Shown here: positions 53,916 to 64,000 of the stretch, piece by piece
How the letters are laid out: each line of letters begins with the position of its first letter
How positions within the stretch are numbered: position 1 is the first letter of the stretch
NCBI GenBank assembly: GCA_037127315.1
Contig: JBBBDQ010000442.1
Location: 1,267,501 to 1,331,500, forward strand
Source: Ascarosepion bandense
Lineage: Eukaryota > Mollusca > Cephalopoda > Sepiida > Sepiidae
Direction of reading: 5' to 3'
Length of the DNA: 64,000 bases
Notes under the pieces: generated by a model
What the model was told of the DNA's origin: nothing
Databases searched by the model: none
The model's input: the letters and a program-made list of their open reading frames with translations, nothing else
Program-made: the position numbers and the translations under genes

Positions 53916-54962
53916 TGCACACCCGAAACATAACTTCTACGCCGCCTAATTACAGATAAAGTAACTACTCAGATAACGTGTGGTCTACACCATTTTCTGA
54001 AGAATATCACGGAAATGAGCCGGTATCTAGACTAGTAGTTTACTGAATCGGTAATACATGTAGGACAACGAATACAAACGAGCGAATGTCATAGAGGGAA
54101 TGAGGGAATGAGGGAATGAGGGAATGTAATAGAGGGAAATAATTTTATCAATTCTGTCTGCAATGAAAAATACACACTTGTTATTTCTTCTGAAAAAAAA
54201 AAAACACCAAAAAGACCAAAAGAACTAACAAAAAAGAACAAAAACAAAAAACAAAAAGAAAAAAAAACAAACAAAACAACCAAACAAACAAACTGTGAGA
54301 TGATAGTCTGCTTCGAACGAGAATGGAGTCTTCAAAATAAATGGCGTCTTCTTGAAACAAGACTAAAGTCTCATTTAACTTAAAAATCAATTCACTGTTT
54401 ATTGCACTGCTTTACTGCAAAGAATTCCATCTGTTTTGTATCACGGGAGAATTCTTTTAAATGAATAGAACAAAACGAAATAATGAAAACAAAAAAAAAA
54501 AAAATTAAAACTAACTAAATAAATTGTCTTAAAAAAACGAAAACAAATAAATATTCCAGTCGTTAGTTAGCTAGATAATTGATTTGTTTAACGTCATATC
54601 AACACCTTAAAAAAATGCATTGCTGGTCATGTATTGTTAGTTTTTTTTATATAAAATATATACCGGTATTTTTTTACTATTAAAATGTATTTTTTATACT
54701 TTCATAATGTTTTTGTTTAGAGTGTTCAATATTTTCCTATAGCCGGGACCTTTGCCGGTCTTACGACACCGAGACAAGGTAGACCTAAAAACACCAGTAA
54801 TTAATACGTGGTTCTTATAAAAACCTTCAATCTTTCATTGCATTCTAGTAGTCATATCTCAGTGGTAAATGCGGGAAAATAAACTCTGACGAATTTAACA
54901 AATAAAAACAGAAAATAATTTAATTTATATGATGACCTCAGCTGCATTTTTATATAAATTTA
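53916..54962. other. no gene; short 11-bp tandem and A-rich run
   Basis: 'gaatgaggg(a)' is repeated at 54088-54126 and an A-rich CAAA run lies at 54190-54295. The rest is AT-rich and unassigned. Low-complexity Phe-rich minus frames are not genes. Confidence 0.5.
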
Positions 54963-55675
54963 GGATGTGCGTTGTGGTGCAGTGGATATACCCTTGGGAA
55001 AAGTATTAATCCGTCTTTTCCCTCCAGTTATGGGTTAAATAATAGGACAGATTGGGTTCTGTAGCCTTGGCTGGCAACCAATCTACCACAGAAAGCAATG
55101 GCAACCTACTGCGGGATAACCTTCTGCCCAGTTAATAATGTCTCTTTCGAGACATGGTCGCCCAAAGCGTGTATCACGTATGGCATTTAAATGACTGAAT
55201 GAAGATAGTAGTCGTAAACTGTGCAAAAGTGGGGGATCAGTTTTCTATTGTTAATAAGTAATAAACTGATCCCCCATTAATTACTACTTATTAATACAAT
55301 TCGTCTCTTCTCCCTTCAACTATAGTTTAAAGAGCAGGATAGAAAATCTTCTGCCTAGTCAGTCATGTCTTTTTCGAGACATGATCGCTCAAAGCGTGTA
55401 TCACGTATGGCACTTAGCTGACTGAATGAAGATAGTAGTTGTAATATAAATAAAGCTTCTACTGTGCAAAAGTGGGGGATCAGTTTTCTATTCTTAATAA
55501 GTAATAAACTGATCCCCCACTAATTACTACTTATTAATACAATTCGTAGCTTCTCCCTTCAAATATAGTTTAAAGAGCAGGATAGAAAATCTTCTGCCTA
55601 GTCAGTCATATCTCGAAAGAGACATGATCGCCCAAAGCGTGTATCACGTATGGCTGACTGTATAGATTGGCTAGA
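54963..55675 (+). mobile_element. SINE-B/hairpin trimer, mirror of 53.1-53.9 kb
   Basis: A SINE-B with a shortened head (54963-55200), hairpin 55229-55276, SINE-B 3' end, hairpin 55472-55520, SINE-B 3' end. Hairpin spacing is about 243 bp. Confidence 0.8.
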
Positions 55676-55764
55676 TGTAACCCTAAGTTCTATGCTAACA
55701 GTTTATTTTACCGCTCTTTTCTCTTGTGGAAATCTCTTTCGGATCCAATGCATTCAAACTTTAA

Positions 55765-56758
55765 TTTTTTTTTTTTAATCATTTCACCCCGGGCAAGGCG
55801 TAAATGCCATTGATGTGCGAGGGGCTACATAACTGAAAGAAAATTAATTAGAGGAGGGAGAAGAGGATTACAAACCAATTAGAAAGAAGCAGTAGAAAGA
55901 TGAAAATGCAGGTGTAATGACAGTTGCAAGGGGGGAGAGAAAGGGAAGGATATACGGGGTGGGGCAAGGGTTAGAGTCAAGTTGTTAGTAGATTAGTATT
56001 GACATTGTATTTAAATTTCTGGAGGTTGTAGCCGTCAGGGAAGCAAGAATATGGGAGCGAGTTCCACAGGCGTGAAGTGCGAGAGAAGCTGCAGGAGTAG
56101 AATTGTCGTCTGCATTTGGCTAACCTGACTGTGAATGGGTGGGACCCAGTTGCCATTCTGGTTGAGGAGGCACCAGTGACTTAAGTTCGTCCGAGCAGAA
56201 GCCATGAAAGTACTTATAGAACAGACAAAGGGAGGCCACATTTCGTCGGTGGGGAAGTGGCTGTAGTCGAGCCGCCAAGTCAGCACCTATCATGTTACTA
56301 ACTCTCCTTTGGAGCCTGTCGAGAACACTGAGGTGAACGGCAGGGGCGCCTGACCATAAATGGCAGCAGTGCTCCATGCAGGGTCGAATGGTAGACTTGT
56401 ATATATGCAGGATGGATTCAGGCGGAAAGAACATCCTGGATCGACACAGTGACCCAACCTTCTTAGCAGTGGATTTAGCTATGGATTCGATGTAGCGGTT
56501 CCACTTGAGATCAGAAGAGAGGGTAAGGCCGAGGAGGCGCAGTGTATTGCACTCAGAGAGAATCGCTTGGTCCATGCTTATGTGAGGCAGGAGAGGTTGC
56601 CTGTGATGGTTGACAGACAACAGCTTGGTCTTGGACGCATTGAAGTTGACAAGCCACTTCTTGCCCCAGTTCACCACAGAGTGTAGATTCCGTTCAAGGT
56701 CAGCAGCGAGATTATGTCTGTCAGTCATGCCAGCATCAAAATTTAAATGTAATGTCAA
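55765..56758 (-). pseudogene. LINE-J: C-terminal reverse-transcriptase region and 3' UTR
   Basis: Frame 56758-56120 (212 codons) reads LAADLERNLHSVVNWGKKWL, VNFNASKTKLLSVNHHRQ, LRLLGLTLSSDLKWNRYIES and IYKSTIRPCMEHCCHLWSGA, then CLFYKYFHGFCSDELKSLVP. It lacks only the YADD box compared with the 3.7-kb copy. A deletion and frameshift precede SQMQTTILLLQLLSHF in the shadow register. A poly-A (as T) lies at 55765-55776. Confidence 0.9.
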
Positions 56759-56887
56759 TTGTTATGGGATGAAATGATTAAAAAAATGACAGTGACTGGC
56801 CACTGGCTAGCTGAGGACTATGACCAAAGTAGCCAAGCCAACAATGGAGAAACGACGATAACTACGCCGCTGATATTTTAGGTATGT

Positions 56888-57850
56888 GCAATGCAACGTG
56901 AATTCTCAGTATCTTATTGGGGGCTCTTATTGGACGGGCAGGCTTTCAGACTCTATCATTCGAATGCGGGTGTCCCTCAAGGCTCTGTCCTAGGTCCTAC
57001 GCTTTTCCTGAGCTTCATCAATAATCTTCTTGATGTAATCAGTTCCCAAGTAGGCATCTACGCTTACGACACCACCATTTACTCCAGTCTCGATAAGAAA
57101 TCTACCGAAGCTGACAAAGTAAACCTCGCTGCTGCTCTTGAAAAGGACCTCCAATCTGTGGTGGACTGGGGTAAGATATAACTCGTGAATTTTAATACTT
57201 CAAAAACGAAGCTGCTATTCTTTAACCACTATAGACAAATCACTTTTACCTCCTATCAGCATGGATCATGCTAGTCACTCATAAAACAATACACTGCGCC
57301 TTCTTGGCCTCATTCTCTCATCCGACCTCAAGTGGAACGACTACATTGAATCAATAGGTAAATATTCTGCTAGGAATGTCGAGCTAGACGGTTTTTCTTC
57401 TCAGAATCCATCATGCACATATACAAATTTACCATCCGTCCGTACATTGAATACTGTTGCATATCTTGTCGCGCGCTCCTGTTATTTACCTCGGGGTATT
57501 CGACAAAATGAAAAGTAGGATTTGCAATGTAATCGATCCCAATTTGACAGGCATGTTTCCAGATCTTATAATACGAACGCGGTGTCCCTCAAGGCTCTAT
57601 TCCACGTCCTACGTTTTTTTTCTGATCTTCAACGATTTCCCTGATGTGTTCAAATCCCAAGTAGGCATCTATGCTGACAACGCCACCATTTACTCCCGCC
57701 TCGCTAAGAAATCTGCCGAGGCTGACAAAGCAACCCTCGCTGCTGATCTTGCAAAGGACCTCCAATCTGTGGTGGACTAGGGTTAGAAATGGCTTGTAAA
57801 TTTTAATGCTTCAAAAATGAAGCTGCTGTCCTTTAATCACCATGGTTACA
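56888..57850 (+). pseudogene. LINE-J reverse transcriptase, two partial copies in a row
   Basis: The first (56891-57181, then degraded to about 57540) has GVPQGSVLGPTLFLSFINNL (polymerase block before the active site) and YAYDTTIYS, where the active-site YADD has become YAYD. It continues through CNVIDPNLT. The second (57541-57850) restarts with the CPSRLYSTSYVFFLIFNDF-like block and YADNATIYSRLAKKSAEADK (YADN instead of YADD). Neither could be active. Confidence 0.85.
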
Positions 57851-58215
57851 AGCTAAGCCCATGGTATCCTCAGCATCCTTCTGTAAAATCACATTTTTGC
57901 TGCCTAAAGCCTTTCCTTTATCCTTGAGGAGAGAGTCCAGCATTCATTTCTATTCAGAAGAACAGATATCACATAGCAATCGAGCACTCTTTTCTTTATT
58001 TCCAATAAGATTTGCCTGTTTCTCATTAAGCTGGTTAGCTTTTGAAATGCGTCATTGGCCATGCCAATGCGTCTTCGGATCTCAGTGTCGCACTCCCCAT
58101 CCTCTGCCAGAATACTTTCAAGATTTAAATTTCTGTTCTTGTTTTATTTTAGTTTCTCCGACCTGTAGTTGACATTTTGGGGTCTTCTTTTTGCTGATGA
58201 CCATACATTCAGTTT
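57851..58215 (-). pseudogene. LINE-E fragment between LINE-J pieces
   Basis: The minus strand carries 'actgagatccgaagacgcat' (DTEIRRR) and 'agttttacagaaggatgctg', equivalent to the SEC-W and FYRRMLR blocks of the 9.3-kb copy, heavily frameshifted. Confidence 0.7.
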
Positions 58216-59515
58216 TCTTGAAGTTACTGTCCAGGCCTCGATAAGAAATCTGCCAAGGCTAACAAAGCAAACTTCACCGCTGATCTTGAAAAGCATCTCC
58301 AATCCGTGGTTGACTGAGGTAAAAAATGGCTCGTAAATTTCAATGCTTCTGTTGTATCCCGGGAGCGGATAAACAGGGAAAGAATAGTGCAAGAAATAAC
58401 TCTTAACACTGAGGATATATAAATAGAGATTTATTATACCTCAGTACAATAAACCAAATACAAGTACACCAACGAACAGTTAACACGAATAACAATTAAG
58501 AAGGCAATGTCTCTGTATAGGACGTATGCGTCCGTCTTGAGAATTAGGCTTCCGTCTAGTGACGTCTAACTCTCGTCTAAGGCCGATGGCTGTCAACTCT
58601 CGTATAATGACGAATAATGTTGATCACTCCCGTTTAATGACGAAGACTCTTGTATAGTCACGAACACACTCGATCTCTCTCTCGAGCGCTATCCCCCTCT
58701 GTAGTTCGTTCTCGTCTAGGTCTTTTATAACCCGGGCCATACCCATTCCTGGGTAGGACAGGATATTCCTCCACAACAGCTTCCAAAACTAAGCTGCTCT
58801 CCTTTAACGACCATAGAAAACTCTCCTACCTCCCAGGAAGCAATACACTGCGCCTCCTCGGCCTCATTCTTCCAGCCAATCTAAAGTGGAAAGGCTACAT
58901 TGAATCAATTGCGACATCTTCAGTTAAAAAGGTCAGGTCACTGTCAGGTCACTGTCGGGCCAGAGAGTTTTTCTCATCAGAATCCATCTTGCACACATAC
59001 AAATCTACCATTCATCCGTGCATTGAATGCTGTTGCCATATCTGGTCGTTTGCTCCTACTTTTCATCTGTGTGTTCTCGACAAAATTCAAAGGAGGATCT
59101 ACAATGATTTGGCAGTACAATTCCAGTCACTTTCTCCTCTACAGAATGTGACTTCCCTTTGTCTTTTCTACAAATATTTTCACGGCTTATCTGAGTTGCT
59201 AGATTGGCAAATAGGTCCCATCCGTTTATGCTTAAAACAGTCAAATGTAACCGATATTCTATTCCATCAGCTGATTTTCCTGTACTTCCCACCTGTGGAA
59301 CTCGCTTCCGAATATTTGCTTCCCTCATAGCTACAATTTCCAAAAGTTTAAGCGCAATGTCAATTCCCATGTGTATTTTTTAAATTCATATCTTTCTCTT
59401 ATCCTTTCTCCGACGGTCCTTAACTCTTTTCTCTTTCTTTCCGCTCTCCTCTTATGTAACCCCCTGCGCACCAGTAGCCGTACTACCTTGCTTGGAGTGA
59501 AAGGATTATAAAGAT
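58216..59515 (+). pseudogene. LINE-J copy interrupted by a solo LTR
   Basis: 58216-58349 encodes LDKKSAKANKANFTADLEKH and WLVNFNAS. After the LTR the protein continues SKTKLLSFNDHRKLSYLP, NTLRLLGLILPANLKWKGYI, ESILHTYKSTIHPCIECCCH, CVLDKIQRRIYN and CLFYKYFHGLSEL, then a decayed C-terminus. The 3' UTR ends 'ccttgcttggagtgaaagga' near 59508. Confidence 0.85.
58350..58778. mobile_element. solo LTR, 429 bp, with 5-bp target duplication
   Basis: Starts tgttgtatcccggg and ends ctccacaaca, so the termini TGTTG/CAACA are inverted repeats. The host LINE reads caatGCTTC before and GCTTCcaaaac after, an exact 5-bp duplication. The minus strand has tataaaag about 45 nt from its start (about 58727-58734) and AATAAA further on, suggesting transcription from the minus strand, but the plus strand also has tatataaata and AATAAA. 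5 bp is usual for Ty3, BEL and Copia integrases. The internal region is gone, presumably by LTR-LTR recombination. Confidence 0.85.
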
Positions 59516-59837
59516 AACCCATTATAACTATTTCGTAAAAATATAAATATGAACGTAAACATTTAGGTCAACAACAAGCAGCGACAATGTGTTTCATGTG
59601 TGAACGCAATCTTTGGGCCATGTGTTTTGTGCTTTGGCTTAATTATTTATATGTGCTGAAAAATGGTGCATTATGGGTAGTAGTGTTTATTGTATTATCC
59701 TAATTGTTATTGGGTAGACAGTAACGGTTGTATTTCAAATTAATCTAGAGTCTTTTAAGTAGAAATTATTTTTGGTCTGAATTAGGCAATTTTGTATGTA
59801 CTTTAAAGTGTTCTTTGATAACATTCTACTTATTATT
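59516..59837. other. no gene seen
   Basis: AT-rich, unassigned. Confidence 0.5.
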
Positions 59838-59971
59838 TACTAGCAGTATAGGCCGGCTTTGGTCAGGTGTAATGAAAGCTTTAAAACTAATCCATGGTCC
59901 CGGAGCTCAGCCTCAGCCTAAAGAATATTTGAAATAATAAAATAATTGCGACAATTTTCTAATCGCACCTA

Positions 59972-59972
<1 letters not shown>
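59838..59972 (-). mobile_element. short HLE unit
   Basis: Complete short form read on minus: 'actaggtgcgattagaaaat' to the other end 'tactagcagtataggccggc' on plus, about 135 bp between TA sequences. Confidence 0.7.

Positions 59973-60061
<89 letters not shown>
59973..60061. repeat. (TA)n(TG)n microsatellite
   Basis: TA about 45 bp, TG about 40 bp, between two short HLE units. Confidence 0.97.
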
Positions 60062-60062
<1 letters not shown>

Positions 60063-60196
60063 CTAACAGTTTAGCCCGGCGTTGCTCTGGTGTAATGAAA
60101 GCTTTAAAACTAATCCATGGTCCTAGAGCTCAGACTCAGCCTAAAGAATATTTGAAATAATAAAGTAATTGCGACAATTTACCAATCGCACTTAAT
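60062..60196 (-). mobile_element. short HLE unit, second copy
   Basis: 'tactaacagtttagcccggc' through 'gcgacaatttaccaatcgca' on plus. The ends are slightly mutated (taac, ttaa in place of ctag). Confidence 0.7.
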
Positions 60197-60354
60197 ATAT
60201 ATATATAAATATATATATATGCCAACTTTTGGACTCTTTTAGAGACATGTATATACAATATTTATTTCTGAATTCATACAGAAATTGTGGCACAATGCCG
60301 AATTGGAGGTGGGGGGCAAAAGCTTGGGATGGTCATCAGTAATCTATCCTATCT

Positions 60355-60657
60355 GTCAGTTAAGTGCCATACGGGATACACGCTTGGGCGATCATGTCTC
60401 GAAAGAGATATGACTGAGTGGGCAGAAGATTATCCCTCAGTAGGTTGCCATTGAATTCTGCGGTAGACTGGTTGCCGACCAAGGCTATAGAAACCAATCT
60501 GTCCTGTTATTTAACCCATAACTGGAAGGAAGAGACGGATTAATACCTTTCCCAAGGGTATTTGCGCGTAAGTGAATGCAATGAATTCGGCTGGAATTCG
60601 AGCTCGGCTCCCCGATTTCACGTTCCAAGCCGATATCCAATGCGCCAAAACGCACAG
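60355..60657 (-). mobile_element. SINE-B, full length
   Basis: Complete minus copy with tRNA-like head 'ccgatatccaatgcgccaaa' at its right end. Confidence 0.8.
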
Positions 60658-60893
60658 AAAAACTATCACGACCCAATCACATATTACAATTTACCCATTT
60701 ACTACAAGAACACATCCGTCACCTCCCATTCCTTCACACACCACAATACCACATATTTACGAGGGGCACCTAAAAAGTTGGAAAAGCCCATGACAATGAA
60801 TACATGCATATACTGTGGAGACAGCCACGGGCTAACCCATTTTATAGTTCACCGTAGAAGGCTTAACCAATCAGGAAGCTCAAAATATTCAAT

Positions 60894-62035
60894 GTGATAT
60901 GTATAAAAGGCGGCCATATTTTTCCGAGTATTGGAGATCAAATCCGAGCTACGGTGGCTGAAAAAGGCCAGAATAGTGGTGAAGAAAAATTAATGAACAA
61001 AGACAAGACATCAAAAGATGCTGAGGCCGGGAAATCGCCCTGTGACTGGAAGTCCCCGCCAAAATGCAAAATCATTCTGACGGAGTTCTTGGAGAGAGCT
61101 AAGAACTACGCACACCTTGTGAAAGAAGGTGGGTTTTTAGAAGATCCTCAAGAATTAAAGAAGATTGAGAAAAGAATAATGTTAGTCTTCATGATGGACA
61201 AGCGTACGCGCAAAATTTGTCGCAGCACGAAAGACATAGTGTTAAAAGCACTACAGTCGACCGAGGTTAAGCCCCTAAGAATAGTTAAGGGTGCGGGCTT
61301 TTTCATGTGGGACGTATTGCTACCCACACCGGAAGACTGCATGAAGATGGCGATGCAGGACTTGATCACAAAGGACCATATTTTCAGGACCGAATACGAT
61401 GGAAAGAGAAGGACCAAAATCAGCAATATATGAGGTTCCTCCTCAGGTCATCGGGGAGCATCTAGCTGCGTACTTTTCGCAGTTCGGCCAAATCTTGAAT
61501 GCCTCCTACGATGACTTGACTGGGGGATGGTCATTCGAAATTATGATAGATCGTTATGCCTTCTTGATCATCCCCAACTACCTTGACGTAGGGGGCCTGA
61601 GCCTGCCGGTGATCGTGTCCGGCCGAAAGCCACAATGCTGGAGGTGTGGAGAGACTGGTCACCTCTCCTCTTCCTGCCCAGAGAAGAAGGCCTCTGGAAG
61701 CCAGGCCCCTGTCGACCAAAATCCCCCTCTGGCCTCTTCTGTTACATCCGTCTAGCCCGTAGTGGGCATGCCACTACCCAGGACCGATGTGGTAGTTCCC
61801 CCGGTTGGGAATAAAAAAGTTCCCTCACCCCCCGAAAAGCCATCGCCAGCTGCAAGTGCAGCCACGGAGAAGGAAAAGGGAAGTGGCTGGTTGTTGGAAG
61901 GACCAGGGGAAAGCGCCAAGCAGCGGAACCTCGGTCCCCAGAAACCCCTAAGACGAAAGGCACTAACAAACCCACTCCCTGCAACAGCAAGAAAGGCGAT
62001 GCCTCGGCCTGGTCGGCGCCAAAATTAGAAGAACT
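60894..62035 (+). pseudogene. retroelement ORF1 with CCHC zinc knuckle
   Basis: Frame 60894-61433 (180 codons, basic) reads GDQIRATVAEKGQNSGEEKL and, near its end, VKGAGFFMWDVLLPTPEDCM. A one-base shift within 61399-61433 moves to the frame ending 61755, which has YEVPPQVIGEHLAAYFSQFG, an RRM-like start, and the knuckle CWRCGETGHLSSSC (61636-61677, C-x2-C-x4-H-x4-C). A Pro/Lys-rich tail follows with a stop at 61755. This is a Gag-like nucleic-acid-binding ORF1 of a non-LTR element. Whether it belongs with the LINE-I reverse transcriptase beside it is inference. A promoter-like tataaaagg lies at 60902. Confidence 0.7.
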
Positions 62036-62039
62036 TACC

Positions 62040-62450
62040 CCATTCACTTCCAACAGCGCACCGGGGGACTCATACAGCAGTCGGATCCAGGATCGAAAGT
62101 ACGGCCCGATACCGGCGGCGGAAAGGACAGACTCCAAAAACCGATTTCCAACTGGAGATCAGGATCGAACCAGACGCCGAGAATCTTGATCGGCCCACCC
62201 GTCCAGAGGAATGATCCGGGTAGAGAAACTCCCTTCCACGCACCCAATCGCAAGCCCACAGACTTATCGCGATTGATCTTGGCCCCTGTCACCGTCTCAT
62301 AACATCTGATCTCTTTGCTAACTTCGTCAATCTCGGCTTTGCTCCACACAAATACCGAAACGTTGTCAGCATAGGCGGAGTACCTGGCCGAGGTGGTAGC
62401 ACCAGGTACGGAAATTCCGCGAAGGACCGGATTCGCCTTTAACTTGCGGA
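62040..62450 (-). pseudogene. LINE-I reverse-transcriptase pieces in swapped order
   Basis: Minus, 62450-62140: FLRKLKANPVLRGISVPGAT, SARYSAYADNVSVFVWSKAE (active site YADN for YADD), then GAKINRDKSVGLRLGAWKG and IKILGVWFDPDLQLE. Next, in another frame (62137-62040): VLSAAGIGPYFRSWIRLLYE then SPGALLEVNG, a block that belongs before YADD in any reverse transcriptase. The pieces are therefore rearranged, and both are inverted relative to the ORF1 at 60.9 kb. Confidence 0.75.
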
Positions 62451-62554
62451 GGAAACTCTATATCCATAAACTATGACGGACATGGTCAACAGATGCCAAT
62501 AGGATACTCTATATCTATGAATGTTACCAACATTACCTTCACTGCAGGCGAGGT

Positions 62555-63165
62555 ATACTAAAATCAAGTAGGTACAGGAATTTAAATACCTGAGAAGTGC
62601 TCCAACAGAGAATAGAAAGTGCGACACTGAGATCCGCAGGCGAACTGGCAGGGCCAAGGATGCATTTTAGAAGATGAGTATTGAAAGACATGAAAACTTC
62701 GCTGGAAACAAAGAAGGATTGTAATGGGATGTCTGTCCTTCAATATGGCAGTGAATGCTGGACAATTTCATCAAAGATAAAGGATAGACTTGAAGCAATC
62801 GAAATGTAGTTCTACAGAAGGATGCTGAGGATACCATCGACCGAACATGTGAGCAACGACGTCGTCTTGGAGAGGATGGATACGAAAAGGAAACTAATAC
62901 TTAACATCAAGAAAAGGCAGCTGAAGTTCTTGGGACATGTAATGAGAAAAGAAGGCTTGGAGAATTTGCTACTTACAGGTCAGATAGAAGGAAAGAAAGG
63001 CAGGGGAAAGTATTACGTAACATACTTGATGGGCTTAAGCAAATGGATGGCAAATCGAGGTTTAGGAGGAGTAACAGGAGAAAGTGTGTTGATAGATACT
63101 GAGATAGGGAGATGTGGAAGGCCATGTTCGCCTACGTCCTGAAGAAGCGCGAAGTTATTATCCAT
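62555..63165 (+). pseudogene. LINE-E C-terminal region
   Basis: From 'gtacaggaatttaaatacct' (VQEFKYL) and KCDTEIRRRTGRAKDA, through 'caatatggcagtgaatgctg' (QYGSECW), to frame 62822-63142: MLRIPSTEHVSNDVVLERMD, KRQLKFLGHVMRKEGLENLL and NRGLGGVTGESVLIDTEI. The end 'gtggaaggccatgttcgcct' equals the 3' end of the 9.3-kb copy. Several frameshifts are present in the first half. Confidence 0.85.
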
Positions 63166-64000
63166 ATGACTGCACTTTTCATGATGGTATTTTACAAGTA
63201 TTCGTTTTCAGTAATGTAGTAAAATTTGTTTTCATGTCTACATTTAGAGATGAGTTCTGATTTAATAATTTGTGTTGGTCTAAAAAAGGGATTATAGCTA
63301 TTTTCTCCTACAGAGTTTACGGATTTTGGATTTATTGTTGTAGGCTGATGCTGTTTTACTTATTTTTCATGATATTTTTCGCGTGATTTTTTTTTGTTTT
63401 TAACTTCTCATATATGTTTAGAAAGTATTGTGCCGTTTGCATATCTATTATTTTATCTAATGGTAATGCGTGAAGAAAAATGGCCACCTTAGCTTGCAAA
63501 GGACGATCATCATCATCATCATCATCATCGTCGTCGTCGTCGTCGTCATCATCATCATCATCATCATCATCATCTTTGTCAATTCGTTTATTAGTTACTT
63601 AATTTCTTTAGTTATTTAGAGTTTGTTTTTATTTTTTTTTCGGGGATTGGTTATCTTATTAGTTTAATTTTAAGTATTGACATTTTCTAAAGTTTGTTGC
63701 ATTATCTACGTTGTATATAGCTCATATATTTGCAATTTTTTATTATGTTATTTTAGAAGGTATACGTTTTAGGTTTTTGAATTTTAAGTAATGCAGAAAA
63801 AAGTTCCAGAGAGTTTCACTAGCGAGAAGTGCGAGAGAATGAACTATCTTTTTGTCTCTGAGATATTCATCCACCAAAATACAATAACTAGCAAAAAGGG
63901 ATGGTTTCGAGTTTGATTCCCACATGATACCCACACTTCAGGACATTATCAATTTATAAGAGTACGAAGACCTACTTGGATTTATCAACGGTGGACATAA
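63166..64000. other. no gene; (ATC)n/(GTC)n at 63506-63573
   Basis: AT-rich unassigned DNA. The trinucleotide tract changes from ATC to GTC and back to ATC. Confidence 0.55.

Noticed and set aside
54089..54390. Phe-rich transmembrane protein on minus
   Set aside because: Translation of an A-rich low-complexity run.

Overview
This is animal DNA, AT-rich and made almost entirely of repeats. I find no intact host protein-coding gene and no prokaryotic operon structure. The mixture of tRNA-derived SINEs, very long (TA)n, (CA)n, (GATA)n and (GAAA)n microsatellites, Tc1/mariner elements, Penelope-like elements and several non-LTR retrotransposons suggests a lophotrochozoan, possibly a cephalopod mollusc. 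That placement is inference from repeat style only. Nearly every long open frame is a decayed transposon or a translated tandem repeat.

Names used below. LINE-J is a Jockey/CR1-like non-LTR element with about 15 mostly 5'-truncated copies. LINE-E is a second non-LTR family ending in a conserved C-terminal domain. LINE-D is an R4/Dong-like element with a restriction-like endonuclease. LINE-I is an I/R1-like element. SINE-A, A2, B and C are tRNA-derived repeats. HLE is a Helitron-like repeat with ACTAG...CTAGT ends. PLE is a Penelope-like element. HHR is a hammerhead ribozyme.

Layout. 1-13.4 kb: LINE-J tails, microsatellites, HLE copies, SINE-A and SINE-B, a LINE-J reverse-transcriptase fragment (3.6-4.5 kb), a LINE-E copy (9.3-10.0 kb), a PLE endonuclease remnant (12 kb) and a hammerhead candidate at 1.5 kb. 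13.4-22 kb: more SINEs, two PLE endonuclease remnants, one followed by a well-formed hammerhead (14.7 kb), a LINE-J inserted beside a PLE remnant (16.6-17.1 kb) and a 100-bp minisatellite. 22.2-27.1 kb: a Tc1-like transposase interrupted by a roughly 4.3-kb array of a roughly 61-bp unit that is itself a piece of the transposase. 27-42 kb: 5S-rRNA-derived repeats, Tc1 deletion derivatives, a mariner, SINEs and a third good hammerhead (41.5 kb). 42.3-46 kb: a second transposase split by a roughly 3.2-kb array of a 42-bp unit encoding its helix-turn-helix. 46.4-47.7 kb: LINE-D between TAA microsatellites. 48-49.7 kb: a mariner broken by LINE-J. 50-55.7 kb: HLE tandem copies, (ATCT)n arrays and SINE-B/hairpin trimers. 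55.8-59.5 kb: decayed LINE-J copies holding a LINE-E fragment and a solo LTR with 5-bp target duplications. 60-64 kb: SINE-B, a zinc-knuckle ORF1, rearranged LINE-I reverse-transcriptase pieces and LINE-E.

Three things stand out. First, two unrelated transposase genes each carry a satellite grown out of their own coding sequence. Second, a set of short type-I-like hammerhead ribozymes, from well formed to fossil, includes one just downstream of a PLE endonuclease on the same strand. Third, SINE-B is repeatedly joined in tandem to a conserved 15-bp-arm hairpin. There is no cellular pathway here; the parts are related by insertion, duplication and decay.
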